From contig CAXXDU010000002.1 in the NCBI GenBank assembly GCA_963667535.2, positions 2,356,001 through 2,420,000 of the forward strand: a DNA stretch of 64,000 bases, in the 5' to 3' direction. Shown here in pieces: positions 20,449-30,200 of this stretch. The notes beneath the pieces were generated by a model that made no database searches, had not been told where the DNA came from, and saw nothing but the letters and a program-made list of their open reading frames with translations. Numbering within the stretch: position 1 is the stretch's first letter; each line of letters begins with the position of its first letter. A program made the position numbers and the translations under genes. The DNA is from UBA5614 sp963667535. Its GTDB lineage: Bacteria; Cloacimonadota; Cloacimonadia; Cloacimonadales; Cloacimonadaceae.

Positions 20449-21090
20449 ATGCGTTTTGACGACCAACGAAAAAGATTAGTTCAGGAATTAATAGATTTTG
20501 GCATTAAAGATTCAAATGTTCTCAGAGCCTTTGAATCTGTTCCCAGAGAACAATTTGTTTTACCTCAATATAGCGAATATGCCTATCGAAACCAACCTCT
20601 GCCAATCGAATTAAACCAGACTATATCTCAACCCTTAATGATAGCAATAATGATGGAGCATTTAAATCTTAACCATGATGATATTGTACTTGAAATCGGA
20701 ACAGGTAGTGGTTATGAAACAGCTCTTTTAGCGACTATTGTGAAAGAAGTATGCACTATTGAAAGACTCGAAGAACTCTCATTAAAGGCTAGAACCACGC
20801 TCAAGAGCCTTGGATATGATAATGTCTATTATCGCATAGGTGATGGTTCTGGCGGCTGGCAAAAAGCATTTCCGACATATACAATATTCCCAAAAATTAT
20901 TGTGAGTGCTGCTGCTGCTAAAATGCCAGATAAACTTGTCAGACAATTAGCCGATCCTGGCATTTTAGTTATTCCTGTAGGCGGACAGAATGTACAGGCT
21001 TTAACCAAAATCGAGAGATTGAATGGTGAAGATATTACAACTACACAAGGCGGTTGCACATTTGTCCCTCTTGTGATAAATGGACAATAA
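20449..21090 (+). CDS. pcm: Protein-L-isoaspartate O-methyltransferase
   Basis: Repairs isoaspartyl damage in proteins by S-adenosylmethionine-dependent methylation. The class I methyltransferase motif I is present (VLEIGTGSGYETALLA). The family also shows FVLPQYSEYAYRNQPLPIE near the N terminus and the C-terminal QALTKIER segment. I chose ATG at 20449 (213 residues), which aligns with the usual MRFDDQRKRLV-type start. A TTG five codons upstream (20434) is possible, and neither has a strong Shine-Dalgarno. Adjacent to surE, as in many bacteria. Confidence 0.92.
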   Translation: MRFDDQRKRLVQELIDFGIKDSNVLRAFESVPREQFVLPQYSEYAYRNQPLPIELNQTISQPLMIAIMMEHLNLNHDDIVLEIGTGSGYETALLATIVKEVCTIERLEELSLKARTTLKSLGYDNVYYRIGDGSGGWQKAFPTYTIFPKIIVSAAAAKMPDKLVRQLADPGILVIPVGGQNVQALTKIERLNGEDITTTQGGCTFVPLVINGQ

Positions 21091-21123
21091 CGTTATTTAA
21101 TACTATAACTCAGGTGGTTTAAT

Positions 21124-21606
21124 ATGCAATGGAAGCACATTGGTCATTGGTTGATATCATTTATTAACAGTCCCAAAGATCTGGACTATTTACGTAAGTT
21201 CTCTATATTCAAAGGTTTTTCTAATTATGAATTGTTCCTGTTTTCCCAGATTCTTCAGGAGAGGCAATTCAAAGAAGGCGAAATCATATACCAGGAACAG
21301 TTTCCTTTAACTGTTATCTATTTGATTACCAAAGGTGCTATCGAACTCACTGATAATTATCAGAGCAGCAACAAACCTTTGATTTTGCATAAATACCAAT
21401 TCCTTGGAATAGCTGATATGTATAATGAGAACAGACGACAGGGCGAAGCTATTGCTCTTAAGGATACTACTCTTCTAGCGTTTTCGCATCTGGATTATTA
21501 TGCCTTTATCAAATCAAATCCCACTACCGGAGTAAAGCTTCTTGATAGCATCTGTAAAGCTCTTAGTCAATACATATTGAAGCCAAACGAGCCAATCCAG
21601 GAGTAA
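21124..21606 (+). CDS. Cyclic nucleotide-binding-domain protein
   Basis: The 160-residue protein is essentially a single CNB (cNMP-binding, CRP-N-like) beta-roll: FSIFKGFSNYELFLFSQILQ, then KEGEIIYQE, then a segment corresponding to the phosphate-binding cassette. The cassette lacks the typical RxxAA arginine context, so nucleotide binding is doubtful. There is no DNA-binding helix-turn-helix, so it is not a CRP-type regulator on its own. It lies 4 bp before the membrane permease gene and probably works with it or as a stand-alone sensor. Confidence 0.75.
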   Translation: MQWKHIGHWLISFINSPKDLDYLRKFSIFKGFSNYELFLFSQILQERQFKEGEIIYQEQFPLTVIYLITKGAIELTDNYQSSNKPLILHKYQFLGIADMYNENRRQGEAIALKDTTLLAFSHLDYYAFIKSNPTTGVKLLDSICKALSQYILKPNEPIQE

Positions 21607-21610
21607 ACAG

Positions 21611-22672
21611 ATGAAGCTAACCCGCTTTATATTTTATGCTTTACTGCTTGCAGCTTTGGTAGCCGGAGCTTATTTCTATAGCTGGGTGTTTACATACTTG
21701 ATATGTTCTTTGGTATTTTTCTATATCCTTAATCCATGGGTTGCATGGTTAGAAAGAAGACATATCCCAAGATTATTTGGTATTCTTATTGTATATGCAT
21801 TTATTGGGGTTCTGATAGCATGGGGAGTAATTAGGATATTACCAGTTGTTATTGACCAGGCTCAAAACCTTCTGGCATTTATTAAAAAATCCTCTTTAGA
21901 AGGAGAATTGAGCTTACTCAAGATACCATTTATGCAGAAAATCCTTACCAGAGTTGATGTCATTAATGCTCAGGTACCTATTTTGAATCTGCATTACCAC
22001 TTCATTAATCTTGTAACCTCCATGAACAAAGGATTAATGAATATCCCCAATCTCTTGCTCGACAACTATCAAAAAATACTGGAAGCTTTTTCGCTTGTTG
22101 CAACAATACCATTAATAGGATTCTTCCTGCTTAAGGATTCAGTTATGTTTCGTAGAGATTTCCTGAAAGTGATTCCAAATCGTTACTTTGAGATAGCAAT
22201 TATCACACTGCACAAAGTAGATGAAATTGTCGGTCGTTATCTGAGAGCAATGTTTTATGAGATAACGGTTGTGGGTATTTTGTCATCGATATTTCTTACT
22301 TGTTTAGGTGTAGACTATGCCATTCTAATTGGGTTCATGGCTGGGTTTGCCAACGTTATCCCTTACTTTGGTCCAATTATGGGAATATTATTTGCCATTG
22401 TTTCCATTCTGTTTGCAGGGAGCCCCCCAATTCTGATACTATATGTAATAATTGGTATGGAAATCATACAGGTAATTGATAATAATCTGGTCTATCCCTT
22501 TGTTGTGGGCACAACCATTAACATGCATCCGCTATTAGTTTTTCTTACTGTTTTAGCTGGTGGATGGGCATGGGGAATTCTCGGTATGCTGATTTCAGTT
22601 CCTCTGGTATATCTGGTTTTTGGAGTTATGAAGGAACTATTTACGAACCTGAAAGAATTTAAAATGATATAG
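21611..22672 (+). CDS. AI-2E family (YdiK/PerM-like) membrane transporter
   Basis: The 353-residue polytopic protein has two N-terminal hydrophobic hairpins, a mid-region amphipathic segment and a C-terminal block of helices. Signatures such as FANVIPYFGPIMG and INMHPLLVFLTVLAGG are typical of the AI-2E/PerM family, whose members export autoinducer-2 or act as Na+/H+ antiporters. The substrate cannot be assigned from sequence. It is tightly spaced after the cNMP-binding gene and before the oxoamine synthase gene. Confidence 0.85.
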   Translation: MKLTRFIFYALLLAALVAGAYFYSWVFTYLICSLVFFYILNPWVAWLERRHIPRLFGILIVYAFIGVLIAWGVIRILPVVIDQAQNLLAFIKKSSLEGELSLLKIPFMQKILTRVDVINAQVPILNLHYHFINLVTSMNKGLMNIPNLLLDNYQKILEAFSLVATIPLIGFFLLKDSVMFRRDFLKVIPNRYFEIAIITLHKVDEIVGRYLRAMFYEITVVGILSSIFLTCLGVDYAILIGFMAGFANVIPYFGPIMGILFAIVSILFAGSPPILILYVIIGMEIIQVIDNNLVYPFVVGTTINMHPLLVFLTVLAGGWAWGILGMLISVPLVYLVFGVMKELFTNLKEFKMI

Positions 22673-22698
22673 ATATTAAGTAAATTTGAGGTAGAAAA

Positions 22699-23877
22699 AT
22701 GGGTTTATTGGACAAATGTTACAACTTTAAAGATGCAAAACGTGCAATTGCTATGGGTTATTACCCTTATTTCAGAGAAATCAGCTCTGAACAGGATACA
22801 GAAGTTATTTGTAATGGTAAAAAGATGTTAATGCTGGGCTCAAACAGTTATCTTGGTTTAACAATTCATCCCAAAGTCAAAGAAGCGGCTATAGCCGCTA
22901 TTAAGAAATATGGAACAGGCTGTGCAGGCTCCAGATTCTTAAATGGTACTCTGGACATCCATATTGAATTGGAAGCAGAACTTGCCAAACTGGTCGGTAA
23001 AGAAGCCGCACTGGCTTTTCCAACAGGTTACATGGCTAATTTAGGTTGTATTGCTACTATGGTTCTTAAGGGAGATATAATCATTACCGATAAGCTCGAC
23101 CATGCTTCAATTATTGACGGATGCACCCAATCACAAGGCACGATGCTCAGATTTAATCACAATGATATGCCGAGTCTTGAAAAGATTCTTATCAAACACA
23201 AAGGGACCAATATGCTGATTGTTGTTGATGGTATATTTTCCATGGAAGGTGATATTGCCAATCTACCTGTGATAGTTGAATTAGCAAAGAAATATGGCGC
23301 TACTGTCATGGTTGATGAAGCGCATTCAATTGGTGTCTTAGGTGATAAAGGCGCTGGTACTGCTGCTCATTTTGGATTGACGAAAGAATCTGATATTATT
23401 ATGGGTACTTTTAGCAAATCATTAGCATCTGTGGGTGGTTTTATCGCTGCCGATAGTGATGTCATTGGCTATCTTAAACATAAATCAAGAGCGCTGATAT
23501 TTTCTGCTTCATTGCCACCTGCTTCCACAGCAAGTGTATTAGCTGCTATTAAAATCATGAAGAGCGAACCAGAACGTATAAAGCAGCTATGGAGTAACAC
23601 CAATTATATGCTTAAAGGGTTCCAGGATATGGGTTATGAAACAGGGACTTCTTGTACACCTGTTATTCCTCTACATGTTGGTGATATGATGGTAGCTTTT
23701 AAAATATGGAAACGTCTGGGCGAAGAAGGTATTTTTATTACACCTGTAATTCCTCCTGCAGTTCCACCAAACTCCTGCCTGATTCGCACTTCATTAATGG
23801 CAACTCATACAAAAGAACAGCTGGATTTTGCCCTAGATAAGTTTAAATTGATCGGTAAAGAATTGGCAGTGATTTAA
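22699..23877 (+). CDS. PLP-dependent alpha-oxoamine synthase, serine palmitoyltransferase-like
   Basis: The 392-residue enzyme belongs to the family containing KBL, BioF and serine palmitoyltransferase. The PLP lysine is Lys240 in GTFSKSLAS, the aspartate pair lies in VDEAHSIG, and the glycine-rich core GTGCAGSRFLNGT is present. The N-terminal PYFREI and the overall pattern match, from memory, the Bacteroidota serine palmitoyltransferases that start sphingolipid synthesis from Ser and palmitoyl-CoA. Glycine C-acetyltransferase (kbl) remains possible, since no threonine dehydrogenase or sphingolipid gene is adjacent. It starts 27 bp after the AI-2E gene and has its own terminator. Confidence 0.82.
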   Translation: MGLLDKCYNFKDAKRAIAMGYYPYFREISSEQDTEVICNGKKMLMLGSNSYLGLTIHPKVKEAAIAAIKKYGTGCAGSRFLNGTLDIHIELEAELAKLVGKEAALAFPTGYMANLGCIATMVLKGDIIITDKLDHASIIDGCTQSQGTMLRFNHNDMPSLEKILIKHKGTNMLIVVDGIFSMEGDIANLPVIVELAKKYGATVMVDEAHSIGVLGDKGAGTAAHFGLTKESDIIMGTFSKSLASVGGFIAADSDVIGYLKHKSRALIFSASLPPASTASVLAAIKIMKSEPERIKQLWSNTNYMLKGFQDMGYETGTSCTPVIPLHVGDMMVAFKIWKRLGEEGIFITPVIPPAVPPNSCLIRTSLMATHTKEQLDFALDKFKLIGKELAVI

Positions 23878-23903
23878 CATCCACAAGCCTTATAACTATT
23901 AGA

Positions 23904-23938
23904 AACAGAGGACAGCAATTAGCTGTCCTCTGTTTTTT
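23904..23938 (+). terminator. Rho-independent terminator after the oxoamine synthase gene
   Basis: A 13-bp stem (23904-23916 with 23922-23934), a 5-nt loop and a run of six T. It ends the surE-to-oxoamine synthase run. Confidence 0.92.
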
Positions 23939-24180
23939 ATGTTTTCCTTCCTAAATGTAATGCAGAGTCTACGCGTACTGAGACTGCGTGGATACAGCGT
24001 GCATTTTGCGTAAATTGCGAATGCAAATCGAAGTACGCTTTAAGAGACTATGAAAAATTTGTGACAGAAGGTTTATGATGCCATATTCAAGACGCCTAAC
24101 TCTTTTTCTATTGACATTTAAACCCACTTTTAAATACGGCTTTAGTATAAAATAATTAGTCATAGACCCATGGAGGAATA
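23939..24180. repeat. Intergenic region before rocD with a weak 11-bp-spaced GCGT array
   Basis: GCGT occurs at 23986, 23997 and 24008 (11 bp apart), with a further copy at 23973 (13 bp) and an ACGC on the opposite strand near 24035. This resembles the clearer arrays elsewhere but is shorter and more degenerate. The rest is AT-rich, and the rocD ribosome-binding site (GGAGGA) is at the 3' end. Confidence 0.4.
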
Positions 24181-25422
24181 ATGAGTGACAAGCTAGTATA
24201 CGGAAATGTAAGCTCGCAAGAGTCAATTGAAATGGAAGAGCGTTATGGTGCGCATAACTATCACCCACTACCAGTAGTATTGGCAAAAGGAGAAGGTGTA
24301 TTTTTGTGGGATCCTGAAGGAAACAGGTATTATGACTTCCTTAGTGCATATTCTGCGGTGAATCAGGGACATAGCCATCCAAAGATTATCAGAGCTTTGA
24401 TTGACCAGGCTCAAACTTTGTGCCTTACATCAAGAGCTTTCTTTAATAATAAACTCGGTGCATATGAGAAGTATATTACTGAATATTTCGGTTATGATAT
24501 GCTATTACCCATGAATAGTGGTGCTGAAGCAGTTGAAACAGCTCTTAAGCTTGCCCGCAAATGGGGATATAAAGTAAAGGGGATTGATCCGGACTGCGCA
24601 TTATTGGTTTTCTGTGAAGGCAACTTTCATGGCAGAACCATTGCTGTGGTTTCTGCTTCAACAGACCCGGATTGCTATGATGGATTTGGACCTTTCCTGC
24701 CCGGAGTTGTAAAGATACCTTATAATAGCGCAGCAGCACTCAAAGAAGTTTTGGAGAAGCATGGCAAGAATGTTGCCGGTTTCATAGTAGAACCAATTCA
24801 AGGCGAAGCCGGAGTTAATGTACCGGACGAAGGATATTTAAAAGACTGTTATGACCTTTGCAAAGAGCACAACGTATTGTTCGTAGCAGACGAAGTGCAA
24901 ACCGGTCTGGCCCGTACAGGCAAACTTCTGGCTTGTGATTATGAAAATGTAAGACCAGATATCCTGATTCTGGGCAAAGCCCTTTCCGGTGGTGTACTAC
25001 CAATATCTGCAGTGTTGGCAGATAAAGATATAATGATGGTCATCAAACCCGGACAGCATGGTTCTACCTTTGGCGGATTTCCTTTAGCATGTGCAGTAGC
25101 TACAGCAGCATTGGAAGTGCTTAAAGAAGAGAATCTGGCAGAAAAGGCTTATAGACTTGGTAAATTCTTCCGAAATGAACTAAGACAATTAAAACATCCA
25201 ATGCTCAAGCTTGTCAGAGGCAGAGGGTTATTAAACGCTATCATTGTAGAACCCAAAGACGGCATTGAAGCCTGGGATGTATGTCTGTTGCTAAAAGAGA
25301 AGGGACTACTCTGCAAACCAACTCACAGACATATAATCAGACTTGCTCCACCTCTTGTTATTACTGAAGAACAATTAGTTGAATGCGTTCAAATCATCAA
25401 ATCAGTGTTTGATGCATTATAA
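24181..25422 (+). CDS. rocD: Ornithine aminotransferase
   Basis: A class III PLP aminotransferase converting ornithine and 2-oxoglutarate to glutamate-5-semialdehyde and glutamate, linking arginine and proline metabolism. The 413-residue product has the N-terminal YGAHNYHPLPVVLAKGEG typical of RocD and the segment MNSGAEAVETALKLARKWGY. The cofactor aspartate lies in FVADEVQTGLARTG, and the PLP lysine is Lys266 in LGKALSGG. ATG has a good GGAGGA site at 5-bp spacing. It fits an amino-acid-fermenting lifestyle, but that is inference. Confidence 0.93.
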   Translation: MSDKLVYGNVSSQESIEMEERYGAHNYHPLPVVLAKGEGVFLWDPEGNRYYDFLSAYSAVNQGHSHPKIIRALIDQAQTLCLTSRAFFNNKLGAYEKYITEYFGYDMLLPMNSGAEAVETALKLARKWGYKVKGIDPDCALLVFCEGNFHGRTIAVVSASTDPDCYDGFGPFLPGVVKIPYNSAAALKEVLEKHGKNVAGFIVEPIQGEAGVNVPDEGYLKDCYDLCKEHNVLFVADEVQTGLARTGKLLACDYENVRPDILILGKALSGGVLPISAVLADKDIMMVIKPGQHGSTFGGFPLACAVATAALEVLKEENLAEKAYRLGKFFRNELRQLKHPMLKLVRGRGLLNAIIVEPKDGIEAWDVCLLLKEKGLLCKPTHRHIIRLAPPLVITEEQLVECVQIIKSVFDAL

Positions 25423-25436
25423 ACAATATATAATTT

Positions 25437-25480
25437 TAACACTGCCATCGAAGATTAATAGTCATCGTATGGCAGTGTTA
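25437..25480 (+). terminator. Inverted repeat between rocD and era
   Basis: A 12-bp perfect inverted repeat (25437-25448 with 25469-25480) with a 20-nt loop and no following T run, ending 15 bp before the era ATG. It may act as a weak or factor-assisted terminator or sequester the era ribosome-binding region; which of these is uncertain. Confidence 0.5.
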
Positions 25481-25495
25481 TACTCGTTGGTGTAA

Positions 25496-26380
25496 ATGAA
25501 AGCAGATTTTCGATGCGGATATGTTGTAATTGTAGGTAAACCCAATGTGGGCAAATCGACTCTGATGAATAAACTAATAGGTGAAAAACTCTCGATAACA
25601 TCTGATAAACCTCAGACCACCAGATTGTCAATCAAAGGCATCTATAATACTGAAGATGAACAAATCATATTTCTGGATACACCTGGTTATCTAAAACCCA
25701 GATACGAGATGCAGGAAAGAATGCTAAAGCAGCTGACTGAAACATTGAAAGACGCTGATATAGTGCTATATATTACGGAAAAGCACACCTTCCCCACTGA
25801 ATATGATCAGGATATATTCAAATTACTTCAGTCAATCAAAAGACCTCAGATTGCTTTGATTAATAAATCAGATTTGAAGGGAACTATTACTGAAGAAGAA
25901 ATCACTTGCCAACTCCCACCCAGCTTTGAAGAAGTAATCTTTATTTCTGCATTATCAGGAAAGAATGTTGATAAAATCATCCCTGCAATTACTAAGTTTT
26001 TGCCTTTCAGCCACCCATTTTATGAACAGGACCAGCTCTCAGACTTGCCTATGCGTTTCTTTGCACAGGAAATCATCCGGGAAGGTATATTCCATCAGTA
26101 TGAACAAGAGATACCCTATGCCACTGCCGTTCTGATTGACAGATATGAAGAACTGGAAGATAAAATTGTCATTCATGCAACTATCTGGATTGAAAGAGAT
26201 AGTCAAAAACCCATTATTATCGGTAAAAGAGGTGAAGGTTTACGCAGAATCAGAGAGTACGCAGAAGCGCAGTTGACGACTTTCAATGCTCTTCCCACTC
26301 AAGTGCACCTATGGATAAAAATTAAGAAGAATTGGCGAAAGAATGCATTGGCTTTAAGACAGATTGGACTCAGAGATTGA
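25496..26380 (+). CDS. era: GTPase Era
   Basis: An essential GTPase for 16S rRNA maturation and 30S assembly, membrane-associated. In the 294 residues, G1 is GKPNVGKS (residues 14-21), G2 a Thr in KPQTTR, G3 DTPG, G4 NKSD and G5 SALSG. A C-terminal KH RNA-binding domain carries IIIGKRGEGLRRI. Length is normal. The ATG lies close after the inverted repeat, and no strong Shine-Dalgarno is visible. Confidence 0.95.
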   Translation: MKADFRCGYVVIVGKPNVGKSTLMNKLIGEKLSITSDKPQTTRLSIKGIYNTEDEQIIFLDTPGYLKPRYEMQERMLKQLTETLKDADIVLYITEKHTFPTEYDQDIFKLLQSIKRPQIALINKSDLKGTITEEEITCQLPPSFEEVIFISALSGKNVDKIIPAITKFLPFSHPFYEQDQLSDLPMRFFAQEIIREGIFHQYEQEIPYATAVLIDRYEELEDKIVIHATIWIERDSQKPIIIGKRGEGLRRIREYAEAQLTTFNALPTQVHLWIKIKKNWRKNALALRQIGLRD

Positions 26381-26387
26381 AAATTAA

Positions 26388-26416
26388 TTGACACAAACAT
26401 AAACAATGGATTTTAT
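26388..26416 (+). promoter_or_regulatory. Candidate sigma-70-type promoter for coaX-sprA
   Basis: TTGACA (26388-26393), a 17-bp spacer and TTTTAT (26411-26416) in the 110-bp gap before coaX. It is based on consensus only, and the -10 matches 4 of 6 positions. Confidence 0.4.
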
Positions 26417-26490
26417 GACTTTATATGTAATTTCGTTTTTCATTTTTTATCTTTAAATCCTGACTGAATAAAATGAGGTGAATTGCATTT

Positions 26491-27264
26491 ATGACTTTAG
26501 TCTTAGATATTGGCAATACGAATATAGTTTGTGGCATCTATAAGAATGATGTATTGATCTGGCACGTACGTTTTAAAACGGACAGGACACGTACATCTGA
26601 CGAGTACTTTGCCTTGCTTAAATCATTAAATAGTAATTCAATAGACTTCGCACAAATCAATCGGATTGCCATCGCCAGCGTCGTTCCCGATATGACCAGA
26701 ATGATGCAGCATTTGATTGATAAGTATTTCGTTGTAAAGCCTGTTATAATCGATGGCTATAGTTCATTGGGATTAACGTACAATGTAGATGACCCCGGAT
26801 TCATTGGTGCTGACCTGATTGTAAATGCTTATGCTGCCTGGAAAAAATACAATACTACCTGTATAATTGTCGATTTTGGCACTGCTACAACAATCCAGTT
26901 AGTAAGTTCGGAAGGCAAATTCATGGGTGCTATAATTGCACCTGGGATAAAAACAGGGTCATCAGAATTATTTGATAAAGCCGCCCTTCTTTCTGAGATA
27001 GAGCTCTCAACCCCCTTGCATACACTAGGGACTAATACTCATGAAGCCCTTCTTTCCGGAATAATCAAAGGACATGCTTTAATGACAGATAGCTTTATCA
27101 GACAACTCAGCCTTGAGTATCAGGAGCTATCTCCAATTAAAGCAATTGCAACCGGAGGTATCTCAGATTTAATTGTTCCACTCATTCCCTCAATTGATGT
27201 TCTTGATAAAACTTTAACCTTGGATGGCTTACACTTGGCTTCCTTACAAATGCAAAAAAGTTAG
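26491..27264 (+). CDS. coaX: Type III pantothenate kinase
   Basis: Catalyses the first step of coenzyme A synthesis, ATP-dependent phosphorylation of pantothenate, in the ASKHA-fold CoaX form. The 257-residue product has DIGNTNIVCG near the N terminus, the catalytic and monovalent-cation-binding region around PGFIGADLIVNA, DFGTATT and PGIKTGSSELF. ATG follows a GAGGTGAA site. It lies 12 bp upstream of sprA and is probably co-transcribed. Confidence 0.95.
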   Translation: MTLVLDIGNTNIVCGIYKNDVLIWHVRFKTDRTRTSDEYFALLKSLNSNSIDFAQINRIAIASVVPDMTRMMQHLIDKYFVVKPVIIDGYSSLGLTYNVDDPGFIGADLIVNAYAAWKKYNTTCIIVDFGTATTIQLVSSEGKFMGAIIAPGIKTGSSELFDKAALLSEIELSTPLHTLGTNTHEALLSGIIKGHALMTDSFIRQLSLEYQELSPIKAIATGGISDLIVPLIPSIDVLDKTLTLDGLHLASLQMQKS

Positions 27265-27276
27265 TGTTGGATTGTA

Positions 27277-30200
27277 GTGAGTAGACGTTTACTTATTTTA
27301 GTAATTATAATCCTATGTTGTATAGCACCTTGCTTAGCAGAGAGTTTTTCCAGATTCTATCTTGCAGGTTATTCACCTCTTATTTACAATCAGATTGATA
27401 TCTATAAGATTAACAATGGTCTGAACTTTAATAAAAAGAAACCATATCTGATTCCCAGCTTTGGAACGACAACCACAAAAACCTTAGATTTTGAAAACGA
27501 GAAAGTTGTCATTTCAACAAGAATTGGAGACGAGGATATTTATCCTGAAGTCGTGCTATCTTTCGATGCATACATAGCCGGAATTCAGTCCAATGTATTT
27601 CATACGACATTAATTGGAAAAGTGCTGTTGATACCTGACCAGGCTGCATCACAAACTGGTGGTTTAATCAAAGATATTACAATAGACTTACCAAATGTAG
27701 CAATTCCGAAATCAATAAGAAGAATCCTGGGAAATAAAGCCGGCAGGCTTAATCTGGATGGCTCTCAAAAAATCACGCTGTCTGGAACCAGCACTAAAAG
27801 AAAAAATGTACCTAACTCACAGCTTAGCCAGGGAAGCCGTTTTGAATTAAAAATGCAGCAGGATACTAATCTGAATCTTTCCGGAACTATTGGAGAAAAA
27901 ATACAGGTAAATCTGAAATACAATTCAAATCAGGATGAGGCTTTATTCAACCCAAATAATATCAATATCAAGTATACCGGAGATGAAGACGAAGTAGTTC
28001 AATCTATTGAAGCTGGCAATATATCGTTAGCGCTGAGTGGTTCAAAATATATCAGCTACTCAGCAAGCTCACAAGGCTTGTTTGGAATAACTTCCAAATT
28101 AAAAGTAGGTGCACTTGATTTGACAATGATTGCCAGTAAAGAAGAAGGGCAAAAGAATACTTCGACATATATCGGGCAAAGCCAGGCAGATTCAACAATA
28201 ATTTTCAGTAAGAATTTTACACCTCGAACGTTTTATTATCTGGAAAAGCCGCAGGATATTTATGAGCTATATACAGCAGATGATGCGTTGTCAAGTCCAC
28301 CCAGTTGGAAAGATAATGCTATCAAGACGACTAATGGAATATGGAATGTAGCACATCCGGAGAAACTGCCCAAAGGTGGTACTGTAAAAGTGTATATTGA
28401 TAACGCTGATGCTACTGATGATGTTGGCACACAACCTGGTGATAGTGTCTTTGTTAACCCATATACGGGCTTTACACCATATTATGAAGAGATTTTTGAG
28501 TTTACAGATTTTATTACTGATCCCGCTAAAGGTACAATAGAAATTTTAAAACCCATTGACAGCGATTATACCATCGCTGTAAAATACACCAGAGTGGATG
28601 GTACACTTGTTCCTCCAAATAATAATGTTCTGGACGGGAAACTCCATCTGAAAGTGCTCAGGGTAGGTAATCAGGTATTCGATTCAACCTATGTCAATAA
28701 TACATGGGATTATCAGATGCGTAATGTGTATTATATGGGCATAGATAATATCGAGAATGATGAAGATTTCAGACTTGACATATACACAATAGAACCCAGC
28801 GGAGCTAAAAATAACTATGTCCCGGAAAAATTCAAATATGCTGCTAATAATATAAATATTTTAACATTTAATGACTATCTTCGTTTGGATAGTTCAGGCG
28901 TTGGAAACATAGTAAACGGTGATGATGCAGCAGTCAATCTTGCAACCGGATTCATAACAATTCCGTTTATCAAGCCTTTCGAGAAACTTGGTGATGTTGA
29001 TATGTATCGGGAAGAACCTGAAACCTTGACTTATCCAGGCTATACTCACTCCATCTCAGTAAAAGGAAAAATTGGCAGGGATATTATTTCGCTGGGACAA
29101 ACCGGAATTCTAAAAGGTAGCGTCAAAGTAAAAGTTGATGGAACCACACTCAAAGAAAACGGCGATTATATTGTTGATTATGATATGGGTCAAGTTACAT
29201 TTCTGGCAGGAGCTGGTAAAGACCCCAAGGCAAAAATCGAAATTGACTACGAGTACCGTTCAGGCTTTGCAGTTGCCCAAAAATCATTAGCTGGTGTAAG
29301 AGCTGATTGGAATTTATCTGATAATTCAAAAATTGGGGGTACAGTAATGTACCGTTCAGAAAACGTTGATGAAAAACGTCCCAAGATTGGCAGTGAGAAC
29401 ATGAAGCTTTTCCTGGCTGACATTGATGGTAGCACATCCTGGAAACCCGGCTTTATAACAAAATGGATTGATGCGCTTCCTTTAATCAGAACCAGTGCAG
29501 AAAGCAAGATATCTCTTTCAGGTGAGGTCGCGATTACTATCCCTGATATTTCTGGTGATTCCAAACATAAAAACGAAGCCTATATTGACGATATGGAAGG
29601 CATTCTTGATTCTTATCCTTTAGGTCTAACTTTCTACTCTTGGGTTCCAGGTAGTAAACCCTGGCAGACAAGCTTGCCAAAAGGAAGGATAAACTGGTAT
29701 AATCCTGCTGACATAAAGATGAATCAAGTGTATGCTGATTCAACGCTGAATCTAAATGAGAGAGATCAGGCTACCACTGTTTTAACTCTAAAGGTGATTC
29801 CTAATTATCTATTACAACCCGGAATTACTAATTGGAGTTGGGGTGGAATCATGAAGTACGTTGGAAAACAATTGGATTTCTCAAATAAAAAATACATAGA
29901 GCTATTAGTAAAAGTTCCCAAAAACCAAAATGACATTAATCTGCAGCGCAATGTTACTCTTCATGTTGATCTTGGTGATATCAGTGAGGATTTCTATACT
30001 GAATACGGAGGTTTAGGAATTCTAAATACCGAAGATAAAATCCTTAATGGTGAACTGGATAAAGATGAAGATATAGGTTTAGATATGATTAAGGGAGTCA
30101 AAGGCAATCCTCCCGGTGATGATCTTAATGATGATTATGGATATACTTCTAATAGTAAAGATTACAGCAAGATAAACGGAACTGAAGGGAATAACACTGT

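Noticed and set aside
20434..20451. TTG at 20434 as pcm start
   Set aside because: ATG at 20449 gives the expected N terminus; neither has a strong ribosome-binding site, so this is a preference only.
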